A DNA stretch of 36,618 bases, from positions 1 to 36,618 of the forward strand of contig JAIYDG010000029.1 of NCBI GenBank assembly GCA_027487625.1, in the 5' to 3' direction. Made by a program: the position numbers and the translations under genes. Each line of letters begins with the position of its first letter. Positions within the stretch are counted from its first letter, which is position 1. Below, piece after piece: positions 8,326 through 18,426 of this stretch. The notes under the pieces were generated by a model. It was not told the origin of the DNA, did no database searches, and worked only from the letters and a program-made list of their open reading frames with translations. The stretch is from Bacteroidota bacterium. GTDB taxonomy: Bacteria; Bacteroidota; Bacteroidia; UKL13-3.

Positions 8326-11300
8326 TTATTTGCTTACATTGAATCTGATATGCGTTGGCTTAACATCATCGTCTGTAATCACTACTAAGTAATTTCCTAC
8401 ACTTAAATCGCCACAAATAATGTCGATTTTGTTTTCGTATAAATTCATTTGGATTTGAACAGGAACTTTTCGTCCCAATAAATCCATTACTTCTACTTTG
8501 GTTTTTCTATTTAAAAACTTACATGCAATACTAAATTCACCAGCATTCGGATTAGGATACAGTATATATGAGTTTTCAACCTGAATAGCTCTTTCACTTA
8601 CTCCTGTGCTAGTTTTAGAATCAGCTTTAATCTGGTCAAAATCTAAAACATCTTTATGAGGGAAATTGACTCTAATTGGACGAGCATAACCAAAACATGT
8701 TCCACCAATAACTTGAACTATCATGGTTGTTGTATCATAACAATTTTCTGAACCTACTGCTACCAATGATACTGTATAAGTTCCAGCACTTGCATAATGT
8801 TTATTAAAGATAAAAGCATGCGTTGAATCAACAGTTCCATCACCAAAATTCCAATAGTACTTAGGAATCCATCCAGTACCTAAATACTGTGATGTATTGG
8901 TAAAGTTGAAACTATTTCCAACCAAACATTGAACAGGATTTTCAGTATTAAATGAAGCACTTGGTCCTTTTGCAGTTGAAGGCACATAAACCTGCGCTGT
9001 TGATACACTTGAACAACCAAATGGGTCAATTGCGGTTAAACTCACTGTGAAGTAACCTGTATCGGCATAACCTTTGTTCGGGCTGTTTTGGTTCGATACA
9101 TTTCCATCACCAAAGTTCCATAAATATGTATTAGAACTTCCTGAGCTTGTATTGAAGAATTGAACTTTGTTTGAACAAACACAATTACAAATAGTATTTC
9201 TGAAATAGAATGATGAGTTTACAGAACCTGGACTAGCATTAATTGTTACTGTATCTTTAATCGTAACACTACATCCTGAATTATTAGCCATGGTTAAACT
9301 CACTATATAATCGCCATTTGCACTAAAGTTATGAGAAGCCATAGGGCCACTTGATGTATTAGAACCTGAACCCAAATCACCAAAATTCCAAGAATAAGAT
9401 TCAGCATTTAATGCATCTGCAGTGAAAACAACATTTCTATTACAAGTATTGGTATCAGCAAGCATTCTACCTACAGGAATATCTTGTATTTGAATAAATC
9501 TACTAAAGGTATCTCTGCATGCACCATTAATAGAAACCATAGTTAATGTATGTCCACCAATTGAAGGATTACTAATATTAAAATTCGGACCCCAATTCAT
9601 TAAAACACCATCCCAGAACCAATTAGTTGCTGCTCCATTGGTTGAAATATCAACTGCTTGAACAATATTAGCACAAGTTGAAAGTGTAAAGCTAAATTGA
9701 GCAGATGGAACAGGATTTCCTAGTCCTGGAGGAGCTACAACTGTAAATGTATCAGCATCAAAACAAGAACCTCCATTTGAACCAATCACAATTACCGTAT
9801 AAGTACCACCAACTGCATAAGCATGGGCAGGACTAAATGCATTTGAAACAGGAGAACCATCACCAAAATACCAAGTAAAATGACCAGCATTAACTGATGT
9901 ATTATGGAATTGAATTGCATTCGAACATGGAATAGTATCATAAGTAACACGAATTTGAGGCTTAGTTCCTAATGCAGCCATTAAACCTACATTTTGCTCA
10001 GCACGACAACCATTGTTTCCGGTTCCACTTAAATTAATAAACTTCCAACCTTGAGTTAAATAGGTATGGTACAAAGTATCATTGTTATTTTCCTCATAAA
10101 ATCCATCACCAAAATCCCAGAAATGAGAAAGTGCTCCAGTTGAATTATTCACGATTTCAACCCTCATTCCACAAGCTGCATCTGCAGAAAAATTCAATAC
10201 AGGAGAAGGAAGAACTTTAATAGTTTGATAAGTTGTATCTCTACATCCATTGCTACCAAATCCAACCAATCTAACATGATAAGTTCCAGGAGCAGTATAT
10301 TGCTTGTTGAATGCAAAAGTATTAACCAAATCTTGTGTACCATCACCAAAATCCCAATGGTAGTTCATTGTCCAGCCATTACCTAAGAAGGTAGAGTAAT
10401 TCAAGAAATTAAAGCTATTTCTAAATAAACATTGTTCGTCATCTTCTGGTGTGAATTGAACAACAGGTCCACCTGAATTTGCTAAAACAATCACATTTTG
10501 AGTTAATGTATCATAACAATTTGTGGTAGAACGAGCAATTAATGTAACAGGATAAACACCTGCAATTGGGAATGATTTATTTACATCTCTTAAACCAATT
10601 ACAGAGCTATCATTAAATATCCAACGGTAACAATCATCTAAAGGTGAAGTATTGGTTGATGTATTTGTGAATGCAAATCTGGTAACACAATTTCCAGGTA
10701 ATGGAGCATATGTGAAATTAGCTGTTGGAGCAATTCCTACTGATGACACATTTACCACTCTAGTAAAGGTATCAGTACAATTTTCATCAGTAATTGCAAT
10801 CATTGTTACGGTATAAGTGCCGTTTGATGGATATGTGAATCTTGGATTATTCGCACTTGAAGTATCAGTAGTTACAGAAGGAACTCCAAAATCCCAGATT
10901 AAACTATCAGCATTATCAGTATAATTATTAAACTGTATTACAGTTGTACATCCTAAAGAATCAACTCCAAATACTGCTTTTAATTTAGGACTAACATGGA
11001 TTGGCATGGTAATAGTATCAGCACATAAACCATTATTTCTAGCTATCAAAGTAACATTATAATCACCAGGTCCATATTGATGTGTTATATCAGCAGTTGA
11101 ATTTGTGCAATAAAATCCATTTCCAAATTGCCATTCAAAATCGTTTCCATAATTAGATAAATTATGAAAAGTAACAGTACCATCACAATTTCTAGTATAT
11201 GAGAAATTTGCAATTGGTGGGCCCGCATACACTGATTTTGTAATAGAATCCTTACATCCATAAAAGTTGGTAGCAATTAATTTCACATTATATGCACCTT

Positions 11301-14300
11301 GACTTGTATATGTTTTTACAGGATTGGTATCAGTGCTATAAGTTAAATCTCCGAAATCCCAAGCATAAGAAACAGAAGCACCAGGACTTGAAGATGTGTT
11401 AGTGAAATCAAAATCATGAGAACCGAAACATTGGTTATCATTATTAACAGTAAAATTAGCAACAGGAGGATTGTTAACTATTGCAACTGTTAATGTATTC
11501 GAAGCATTTGATGAACAAGCACCTGAATCAGTTGAAATGATTTTATATGTACCCGCTGCATTGGCAGTATAATTTGAAGAAACCTCTCCTGGAATTAATA
11601 CATTGTCTTTGTACCATTGGTAAGTAAAGTTTACCCCAGTTGTGCTCGATAATGTAGTTTGTCCACCTGTACAAATGCTCGTATTACCTGAGATTACAGG
11701 AGTTGTAACATCACATTTATAACCAGCATCAATTGTAGGATTATGTCTGTTTACACCAGAATTATTTACCAAATTCATTGTAAATACTGGACTTAAACCA
11801 GTAGTTACTGAAGCATCACTATTTCCGTTTACACCAGGAGAAGTATTTCTAGTTGTAAGAACTTTGGTTTGATAATTTAAAGGAAACTGAACTTGATAAT
11901 CAGCACTTTCATCAATGATGAAATTATAATAACCTGGATTTCCTGAACCATCATTTGCAGTTATTGTAGAATCAATTAATACCATTCCTGAACCCATGTT
12001 TCTATATAAATAAACTTTTAATCCATTTATACCATTTGAAGCAGATTCATTTTGCAAACCATTTTTATTGTTATCAACCCAAAGGTAATTACCAATTGAT
12101 CCTAAAGGGTAATAACCAGCATCGATAGTTGTATTGTCTTTATCTTGTCCAGTGCCAGCTGCGTTAATTGTAACAATTGAACTTAAGCCACCAGTTAAAG
12201 AAGCATCGTTATTGCCATCATTTTGATCTGTTTGAATAGCAACAGGACTTAATAAATATTCATTATAAGCAGTTGGAAACTTCACATAATATTTACCTGA
12301 CGCTAATTCAATAAATTTATAGTAACCAGGATTTCCAAAAAAGTCATTTGCTGAAACAGTTGAATCCATTAATACATCATCACCGCCACCAATAGCATTA
12401 TCAGCACCAGCTCCATATAAATAAATCTTCATTCCATTTAAACCCAAAGAAGAAGCTTCATCTTGTAAACCATTTTTATTGGCATCAATCCAAACATAAT
12501 TTCCTAAAGAACCTAAAACAGGTGTACAAGTTGTTCTCATTCCTACCATAATTGGTGTTGTTGGTAACAATTGTGAACTGTTGTCAGCACGAGAAGCTTG
12601 GTACATGATTGAATTGTTCATCAATAAGTTAATTGGAGTTCCAACAGGAGCGCGCATCAACCATTTTAATTCAATCGAATCTAAAGCAGGTAAGACAGCA
12701 GATCTTGTAATTTTTATACCTTTAACAGATGTAATATCCATAGGTGGAGTTGTAGTCCAAGAAGGAGTTGAGCAACCACCTGGATTCGTTGCAGGATTAA
12801 AATCATTTAAACAAGGATTAGTAGTTGTAGTATAATATACTGTTGAACTTGGATCACTTATACTTACAGGACTAACTAAATTAGCAAACCACTGTGAACT
12901 TCTGAAATCACCAATAAAAGGAAACACATCAACCATTACTAAATCTTTAGCAGCAACGTTTCCTAAGTTTTTAATCGTAATTTTATAGTTTACAGGACCA
13001 GCCTCTTGAGCTATCGCATTCGCAGGATAATAAACATATGAAGGATCACAACCATTTTGTCCTTTATAAGCTCTTAATGCAACTGCTGAAATTACTGTTA
13101 CATCAACATCATCAGTAACACCATTAAACAAACCATTTGAACTATTCAAATAAGCTCTATTATGAATACCTGTTGGTGGTGTTCCAGGTTCAATTACAGT
13201 TTGAAATCTGATTGCGTAAGTTTTACCAGTTGTTAAAGTACCAAGTGACCAATTTAAAATTGAATCATTTGTAATCGTTGGGGTAATTGAACTAGGTACA
13301 TTATCTATATATAAAACAGAAGAACCCGGTACATAATTTAATCTTGAATCAAGCGTATCTGTAATTACTACTGAAGTAGCATTAACATTTCCTCCCAAAT
13401 AAGTACTAAATTGATAAGTTATTGTATCACTTGCACGGTAGTTTCCATCAGAATTAATGATTGATTTTCCTGTGAAACCAAATACAGGTTGAGGAATCAT
13501 AATTTCAGCAGAACCATTACAATTTGAATAAGCATTTGAGGTTCCACCGAAGTAATAAAATCCTTCAGAATTATTTGTAACCACAGTACCATCATCACCA
13601 ATATTTGAAGGATTATAAGTAGTACCTTCAACAATTGGGCTGCCATCTTTAGCACCTAAAGCAGATGTTCTTGAATCACCGCAGTAACTAAAATCTTGAC
13701 TTCCACCAATAGGTAAGTTTCCTCTAACAATAAATTTCACTTTGGTAACATATTCAGTTGGAGGTAAACTGATATTGATATTTTGAGTTGACCCACTTAA
13801 TGCAGCAACAGTAACAGAACTATATGTACCTTGGTAAACATAAGGATTGCTGTTTGTTTGGTAATAAACTTCAATACTAGCTGGAGCAACCGAATCAAAA
13901 CCATCATAAACAGGACGTACTTTTATTTCATTGAAATTGATACTTTTATCTACATTATAAATAAGAGTTACTGAATCTAATTCTGTATTTCCTGAATTAT
14001 ACCAACCATTACTAAACCAATTACAAGAAGTACCTGCAAGAATATGTCTGTTCATCCAATAAGCAGTAGCAGCAGTAATACCGCCACCCCAACAAGCAGC
14101 TCCAGGAGTTGGAGTTTCAACATTAAAACAAACATTTCCTGATTTATTACTTGCTGAATAAGTTCCTAAAGGAAGTATCGGAATTTCACCAAATAAATAA
14201 GCTGTATTACAAACCAAATTTCCGATTGAAAAAGTTGGTGAAGTATAACGAACACTTACATAAGCTGAAGAAGAAAATGAAGTAGCAAAAGCAGATGACC

Positions 14301-15063
14301 AAGTCCATGTAATAGTTCTGTTACCAGCATTATAAACTGGAGCACTTGAACCACTAAATCCTGTAGCTTCAACAAAATCAACACCTAATGGCAATGTATC
14401 AACTAAAATAGGGTTATTTAAATTCAATGCTGCTGATGAAGAACTTGATGAAGAAATTCCAATTTGATAAATTGTAATATCATCGATTGCACCACCTGCT
14501 GTTTTATTTTTGTTGATGGTAAATTGGTTATTGGAAATCGCTGTTACATTCAAAATATTTGATGAAACCGGTCCAGTTCCACCACCAATATTTAGATTGT
14601 TATCAGCATCAATAATAGCTACTAAATCTGGTGCGTAGGAATTTGGAGTTACTCCATTTAAGTACTTAAACTTAATTTGCAATTGACCAGTACTACCTGC
14701 AGGAATTGGGTTTACAAAAACTATATCAATTTCGTTGGTACCCGAATTATAAGTAACCGATGAAACTTGACTTTCATCAAACTCAACTGAATTTGCAAAT
14801 GGACTGATTACAAATGGAACCAAATTAGCGGGTAAATCAATATTTGCCCTAACATTGATACCATTAGTTGTTAAACTTGAAACTTGGTAGTTTAAAGTGT
14901 AAATAAACTGATTTCCAGTATTTACAGAAGATAAATTTGAGCTACCCGATAAACTTAATTCAACTGTTGCATTTGCATTTAATCCTAATATACTTAGGAA
15001 AATAACAGCAAATAACTTCATAGAGCAAATGGCTCTATGCTTCATGAAAGTAAAAATTTTCAT
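8326..15063 (-). CDS. Giant multidomain secreted protein: DUF11-like, two SdrD_B-like domains, Ig-like domain, multiple PKD domains, C-terminal T9SS type A sorting domain
   Basis: DSRLNYVPGSSVLYIDN; GSLGNYVWIDANKNGLQDE and GSIGNYLWVDNNKNGLQNE; repeated W(D/N)FGDG..Y..G.Y.V.L; C-term YILYPNPNAGEFSIACKF...DLLGRKV. Start may be an internal Met (MKHRAICSMKLF). Confidence 0.92.
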   Translation of the reverse strand: MKIFTFMKHRAICSMKLFAVIFLSILGLNANATVELSLSGSSNLSSVNTGNQFIYTLNYQVSSLTTNGINVRANIDLPANLVPFVISPFANSVEFDESQVSSVTYNSGTNEIDIVFVNPIPAGSTGQLQIKFKYLNGVTPNSYAPDLVAIIDADNNLNIGGGTGPVSSNILNVTAISNNQFTINKNKTAGGAIDDITIYQIGISSSSSSSAALNLNNPILVDTLPLGVDFVEATGFSGSSAPVYNAGNRTITWTWSSAFATSFSSSAYVSVRYTSPTFSIGNLVCNTAYLFGEIPILPLGTYSASNKSGNVCFNVETPTPGAACWGGGITAATAYWMNRHILAGTSCNWFSNGWYNSGNTELDSVTLIYNVDKSINFNEIKVRPVYDGFDSVAPASIEVYYQTNSNPYVYQGTYSSVTVAALSGSTQNINISLPPTEYVTKVKFIVRGNLPIGGSQDFSYCGDSRTSALGAKDGSPIVEGTTYNPSNIGDDGTVVTNNSEGFYYFGGTSNAYSNCNGSAEIMIPQPVFGFTGKSIINSDGNYRASDTITYQFSTYLGGNVNATSVVITDTLDSRLNYVPGSSVLYIDNVPSSITPTITNDSILNWSLGTLTTGKTYAIRFQTVIEPGTPPTGIHNRAYLNSSNGLFNGVTDDVDVTVISAVALRAYKGQNGCDPSYVYYPANAIAQEAGPVNYKITIKNLGNVAAKDLVMVDVFPFIGDFRSSQWFANLVSPVSISDPSSTVYYTTTTNPCLNDFNPATNPGGCSTPSWTTTPPMDITSVKGIKITRSAVLPALDSIELKWLMRAPVGTPINLLMNNSIMYQASRADNSSQLLPTTPIMVGMRTTCTPVLGSLGNYVWIDANKNGLQDEASSLGLNGMKIYLYGAGADNAIGGGDDVLMDSTVSANDFFGNPGYYKFIELASGKYYVKFPTAYNEYLLSPVAIQTDQNDGNNDASLTGGLSSIVTINAAGTGQDKDNTTIDAGYYPLGSIGNYLWVDNNKNGLQNESASNGINGLKVYLYRNMGSGMVLIDSTITANDGSGNPGYYNFIIDESADYQVQFPLNYQTKVLTTRNTSPGVNGNSDASVTTGLSPVFTMNLVNNSGVNRHNPTIDAGYKCDVTTPVISGNTSICTGGQTTLSSTTGVNFTYQWYKDNVLIPGEVSSNYTANAAGTYKIISTDSGACSSNASNTLTVAIVNNPPVANFTVNNDNQCFGSHDFDFTNTSSSPGASVSYAWDFGDLTYSTDTNPVKTYTSQGAYNVKLIATNFYGCKDSITKSVYAGPPIANFSYTRNCDGTVTFHNLSNYGNDFEWQFGNGFYCTNSTADITHQYGPGDYNVTLIARNNGLCADTITMPIHVSPKLKAVFGVDSLGCTTVIQFNNYTDNADSLIWDFGVPSVTTDTSSANNPRFTYPSNGTYTVTMIAITDENCTDTFTRVVNVSSVGIAPTANFTYAPLPGNCVTRFAFTNTSTNTSPLDDCYRWIFNDSSVIGLRDVNKSFPIAGVYPVTLIARSTTNCYDTLTQNVIVLANSGGPVVQFTPEDDEQCLFRNSFNFLNYSTFLGNGWTMNYHWDFGDGTQDLVNTFAFNKQYTAPGTYHVRLVGFGSNGCRDTTYQTIKVLPSPVLNFSADAACGMRVEIVNNSTGALSHFWDFGDGFYEENNNDTLYHTYLTQGWKFINLSGTGNNGCRAEQNVGLMAALGTKPQIRVTYDTIPCSNAIQFHNTSVNAGHFTWYFGDGSPVSNAFSPAHAYAVGGTYTVIVIGSNGGSCFDADTFTVVAPPGLGNPVPSAQFSFTLSTCANIVQAVDISTNGAATNWFWDGVLMNWGPNFNISNPSIGGHTLTMVSINGACRDTFSRFIQIQDIPVGRMLADTNTCNRNVVFTADALNAESYSWNFGDLGSGSNTSSGPMASHNFSANGDYIVSLTMANNSGCSVTIKDTVTINASPGSVNSSFYFRNTICNCVCSNKVQFFNTSSGSSNTYLWNFGDGNVSNQNSPNKGYADTGYFTVSLTAIDPFGCSSVSTAQVYVPSTAKGPSASFNTENPVQCLVGNSFNFTNTSQYLGTGWIPKYYWNFGDGTVDSTHAFIFNKHYASAGTYTVSLVAVGSENCYDTTTMIVQVIGGTCFGYARPIRVNFPHKDVLDFDQIKADSKTSTGVSERAIQVENSYILYPNPNAGEFSIACKFLNRKTKVEVMDLLGRKVPVQIQMNLYENKIDIICGDLSVGNYLVVITDDDVKPTHIRFNVSK

Positions 15064-15116
15064 TATTTACAATTTTGCCTACGAAAAAACGCAGGACGAT
15101 TTTTAATAAAATTAAA

Positions 15117-15554
15117 TTAGCAGCCTTTGATTACTGAAAAAGTAACAAGACCATCCTTATTGATTCCAATAACAGCCTTACAAGTGCCAGCGGCATTGAG
15201 GTTGTAATGGTATAAGGTATTTTGAATTACTTGGTCGGGTTCACCAAACAAAAAGATGATTTCATCTTTAGTTGTGGTGTGCGAACCAATTGCCTCACTT
15301 TCAATTTGTGTGTTTGTGCCACCAACTTGAAGAGCTTTAATAAGGATTTGCAATTTTTCAAAATAAACAATGCGGTCGTAACCGGCAGCAAGTTTAAATG
15401 ATTCAGAAGTTGCCTTGTCGGCAACCTTGATTTTTGGATCTAAAAGAGCGTCGCTTTCTGAGCCTGAAAAGGCTGCAAGCGCGCTTGATAGAATCCCACA
15501 AAAAATCAGCCCAAGTAAGACCAATTTCTTGAATGAAATTGTAGAAATTTGCAT
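15117..15554 (-). CDS. Secreted hypothetical protein with BamE/SmpA-like KDEI..LFGEPD motif
   Basis: Likely start MQISTISFKKLVLLGLIFCGILSSALAA (signal peptide); TTTKDEIIFLFGEPDQVIQNTLYHYN. Confidence 0.6.
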   Translation of the reverse strand: MQISTISFKKLVLLGLIFCGILSSALAAFSGSESDALLDPKIKVADKATSESFKLAAGYDRIVYFEKLQILIKALQVGGTNTQIESEAIGSHTTTKDEIIFLFGEPDQVIQNTLYHYNLNAAGTCKAVIGINKDGLVTFSVIKGC

Positions 15555-15822
15555 AAATAGAACTAGTAAAGGTTGAAACAAAGATATTTGACAACCTGAT
15601 ACTTAAAGAATTTGATGCCGAAAAAATGACAATCAGAGTGTTTTTAGTGATGAAAATGTGGAAAAGTGCGACAAATGGCGGTTGAAATACTTCAGAATAA
15701 CTCAATTTTTATATTTTATGCTGAAAAATTGACTTTAAAAAGATAGCAATAAGTAAAATATGATAATTTTATTTGAGTAGTTCCGTATATCTTGCTTTGA
15801 ACCCCTATTTTTGAAAAATCAC

Positions 15823-16872
15823 ATGAGAAAAATACTAATCATTTTATTTTCATTATCCAGTTTTTTAAGCAAAGCGCAATTGGGAGGTAATGGAGTTTAT
15901 AACTTCTTATACATGCAGCCTTCTGCTAGAATTGCAGCTTTAGGGGGAAATGCAATTAATAATCCATCTATTGATTTACATTTAATTGCTGGTAATCCTT
16001 CCTTATTAAACTCTGAATTTCACAACCAAGCTGCTTTTAGTTATGTTGGATATTTAGCTGATATTGGTGCAGGGTATGCAGGATATACTCGACATTCAGA
16101 AAAATACAAAACCAGTTTTGCCGGTGGAATCCAATTTGTAAACTATGGTAATTTCAAAAGGTGGGCTCCTGATGGCACTGATTTAGGAACATTTAATGCT
16201 GGCGATTATTGCATGAGTTTTACCGCTTCTCAAGTTAAAGGAAGTTTTCAATTAGGAGCTTCTGCCAAACTAATTTATTCCAATCTTGAATCTTATAATT
16301 CACTTGGACTAGCTGCAGATTTAGCAGCAACTTGGTATAGCAAAAGTAAGTTAATGGTTGCAACAGCTGTTATTAGTAATCTTGGAACTCAAATTAAAAC
16401 CTATACAAATGCCAATAACGAACCTGTTCCTATGAATGTTCAATTGGGGTTTTCAAGGAAATTTGAACACAATCCATTAAGATTAGGCATAGTTCTTCAA
16501 CATCTGGAAAAACCTGGACAATTATTGTATCAAATTGAAAATAGAAACAATAACAATATTGACTTAGAAACTGGATTACCAATTTTAGAAAAATTTAGTT
16601 TCTTTCAACATGCTATGAGTCATGTGGTTTTTAATACTGAAATAGTCCTGAGTAAAAATTTCAATATCAGAGTAGGTTATAATCATTTAAGAAGAAGAGA
16701 GCTTGCACTTACAGATAGAAAAGGAGTTAGTGGATATAGTTGGGGATTTGGTATAAAAATTAATCGTTTCCAAGTACATTATGGAAGTGGAAGTTATTTA
16801 ATTGGAAGAAATACAAATCATTTTAGTGTAGTTACCAATATCAACGATTTTAGCAAGAAAAAGAAACAATAG
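15823..16872 (+). CDS. porQ: Type IX secretion system protein PorQ
   Basis: Signal peptide MRKILIILFSLSSFLSKAQ; GVYNFLYMQPSARIAALGGNAI; immediately upstream of cmk as typical in Bacteroidota. ATG at 15823 preferred over TTG at 15811. Confidence 0.85.
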   Translation: MRKILIILFSLSSFLSKAQLGGNGVYNFLYMQPSARIAALGGNAINNPSIDLHLIAGNPSLLNSEFHNQAAFSYVGYLADIGAGYAGYTRHSEKYKTSFAGGIQFVNYGNFKRWAPDGTDLGTFNAGDYCMSFTASQVKGSFQLGASAKLIYSNLESYNSLGLAADLAATWYSKSKLMVATAVISNLGTQIKTYTNANNEPVPMNVQLGFSRKFEHNPLRLGIVLQHLEKPGQLLYQIENRNNNNIDLETGLPILEKFSFFQHAMSHVVFNTEIVLSKNFNIRVGYNHLRRRELALTDRKGVSGYSWGFGIKINRFQVHYGSGSYLIGRNTNHFSVVTNINDFSKKKKQ

Positions 16873-17564
16873 TGACAAAAATTATCATTGCAATCGACGG
16901 TTATTCGTCGTGTGGGAAAAGTACTTTAGCCAAACAGTTGGCAAAAAAAATTGGCTATCATTATGTTGATACAGGTGCAATGTATAGAGCAGTAACGCTT
17001 TATTTAATCAGAAATCAAATTGATATTCACCACCCTGAAATGGTTGCAGAAGTATTGCCTCAAATTAAAATTAGTTTTGGTTTAGATGAGCAAACACAAC
17101 AACAGTTTACCATATTAAATGGAGAAAATATTGAAAATGAAATTCGCGTCAATCCAAGAGTAGCTGGTTTTGTTAGTGATGTTAGTTCTATAAGCGCAGT
17201 AAGAAGATTTCTCGTTCATCAACAACAAGAAATGGGAAATAAAAAAGGCATCGTAATGGATGGAAGAGATATTGGAACTGTGGTGTTTCCAAAAGCAGAA
17301 TTAAAACTATTTGTTACTGCTGATCCTGCAATAAGAGCCCATAGAAGATTGGATGAATTGGCAGAAAAAGGTCAGAACACCACTTTTGATGAAGTATTAG
17401 CCAATCTTGAAAAAAGAGATCATATAGATAGCACTAGAGCTGATTCACCTTTAATGAAGGCTGAAGATGCGATTGAATTAGACAATTCTAACTTAAGCCG
17501 TGAAGAACAATTAGCTTGGGTATTGAAATTGGTTGAAGAGAGAAAAACGGCAGCAGGCAGCTAG
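16872..17564 (+). CDS. cmk: (d)CMP kinase
   Basis: IAIDGYSSCGKSTLAKQLAKKIGYHYVDTGAMYRAVTLY, MDGRDIGTVVFPKAELKLFVTA; GTG start overlapping porQ stop. Confidence 0.95.
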   Translation: MTKIIIAIDGYSSCGKSTLAKQLAKKIGYHYVDTGAMYRAVTLYLIRNQIDIHHPEMVAEVLPQIKISFGLDEQTQQQFTILNGENIENEIRVNPRVAGFVSDVSSISAVRRFLVHQQQEMGNKKGIVMDGRDIGTVVFPKAELKLFVTADPAIRAHRRLDELAEKGQNTTFDEVLANLEKRDHIDSTRADSPLMKAEDAIELDNSNLSREEQLAWVLKLVEERKTAAGS

Positions 17565-17690
17565 TAGCTGGCTTTTGGCCGCTAGCATCAGGCTTTGGAT
17601 TTGAGGAGATTTTACAATTTTTGAATAATTGGAAATACCTTAAATTTTAATTTGTTGAATAAATTTTCTTCTAATAAAAATCTGGTCATA
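17551..17690. repeat. Dispersed repeat copy 1 (GGCTTTTGGC tract plus AT-rich body)
   Basis: GCTAGTAGCTGGCTTTTGGCCGCTAGC...GGATTTGAGGAGATTTTA...TTGTTGAATAAATTTTCTTCTAATAAAAAT. Confidence 0.6.
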
Positions 17691-17707
17691 TAAAATTTAT
17701 TTTCTCT

Positions 17708-18007
17708 TTAGATTATTTCCCTTCGTTTTAAATCTCTCGAACTGTGATGAATTGTCAATATGTCAATTTTATCTTTATCAATAATCTTATAAATGATTCG
17801 ATAATTCCCTTCAACTAATTCTCTTACAGCCAAATTTCCCTTTTCAATAACTTCTTTACCAATTAGTGGTTTTGTTTTTAAAATCTTTGTCCTTGTTTTA
17901 ATTTTAATTACTTCAAGTTGTGCGTATTTCTTGGATCCTTTTGATATAAAGTCGTAAATACTTTTTAAGTCATCGACTGCAATCTTAGTCCAATTTATTT
18001 GAACCAT
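17708..18007 (-). CDS. Type II toxin, RelE/ParE superfamily
   Basis: INWTKIAVDDLKSIYDFIS...GNLAVRELVEGNYRIIYKIIDKDKIDILTIHHSSRDL. Confidence 0.88.
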   Translation of the reverse strand: MVQINWTKIAVDDLKSIYDFISKGSKKYAQLEVIKIKTRTKILKTKPLIGKEVIEKGNLAVRELVEGNYRIIYKIIDKDKIDILTIHHSSRDLKRREII

Positions 18008-18177
18008 TTTTCAATCTCCTTTTCCAATTCAATCTCACTTATAGTTTCGCCTCTTTCCGATTCCTTTTCAGCTCTCTCAATTTTATCTAGTAAAATAAGT
18101 TTATCAATCAAATCCTCAATTGAAAATTCTTCAGGAAGTTTCTCAAGTGTAACTGTAAGTTGTTTCTTGGTAATCAT
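17995..18177 (-). CDS. Antitoxin of RelE/ParE module
   Basis: MITKKQLTVTLEKLPEEFSIEDLIDKLILLDKIERAEKESERGETISEIELEKEIEKWFK; 13-bp overlap with toxin. Confidence 0.8.
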   Translation of the reverse strand: MITKKQLTVTLEKLPEEFSIEDLIDKLILLDKIERAEKESERGETISEIELEKEIEKWFK

Positions 18178-18235
18178 AAAAAGTGGTTTTGTCAAATATA
18201 AGTTTTTCTTTTTCAAGTTAGAAGTAGGCCTGCAA

Positions 18236-18425
18236 TAGGCTGGTTTTTAGCTTATGACAAAGGCTGCTAGCCGCTGGCTTTTGGCAATTGGCTGTTTGCC
18301 ATTAGCTTTAAATTTGAAGAGATAGCAGGATTTTAGATTAAAAGTAAATTCTTTTTTTATTATTTTGTTGTACAATTATTCTTCTAAATAAAATTTTGCC
18401 AAAAGCAAAAAGCCAAAAGCTAAAG
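18236..18425. repeat. Dispersed repeat copy 2, with inverted GCCAAAAGC terminus
   Basis: GGCTGCTAGCCGCTGGCTTTTGGCAATTGGC...AAATTTGAAGAGA...TTGTTGTACAATTATTCTTCTAAATAAAAT...GCCAAAAGCAAAAAGCCAAAAGC. Confidence 0.65.
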
Positions 18426-18426
18426 T

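Noticed and set aside
12581-12835. 84-aa plus-strand ORF within giant PKD gene
   Set aside because: Antisense to a strongly supported CDS, no signal or domain features.
15227-15705. Overlapping minus-strand ORFs 15227-15424 and 15403-15705
   Set aside because: Alternate frames of the signal-peptide protein 15117-15554; no features of their own.
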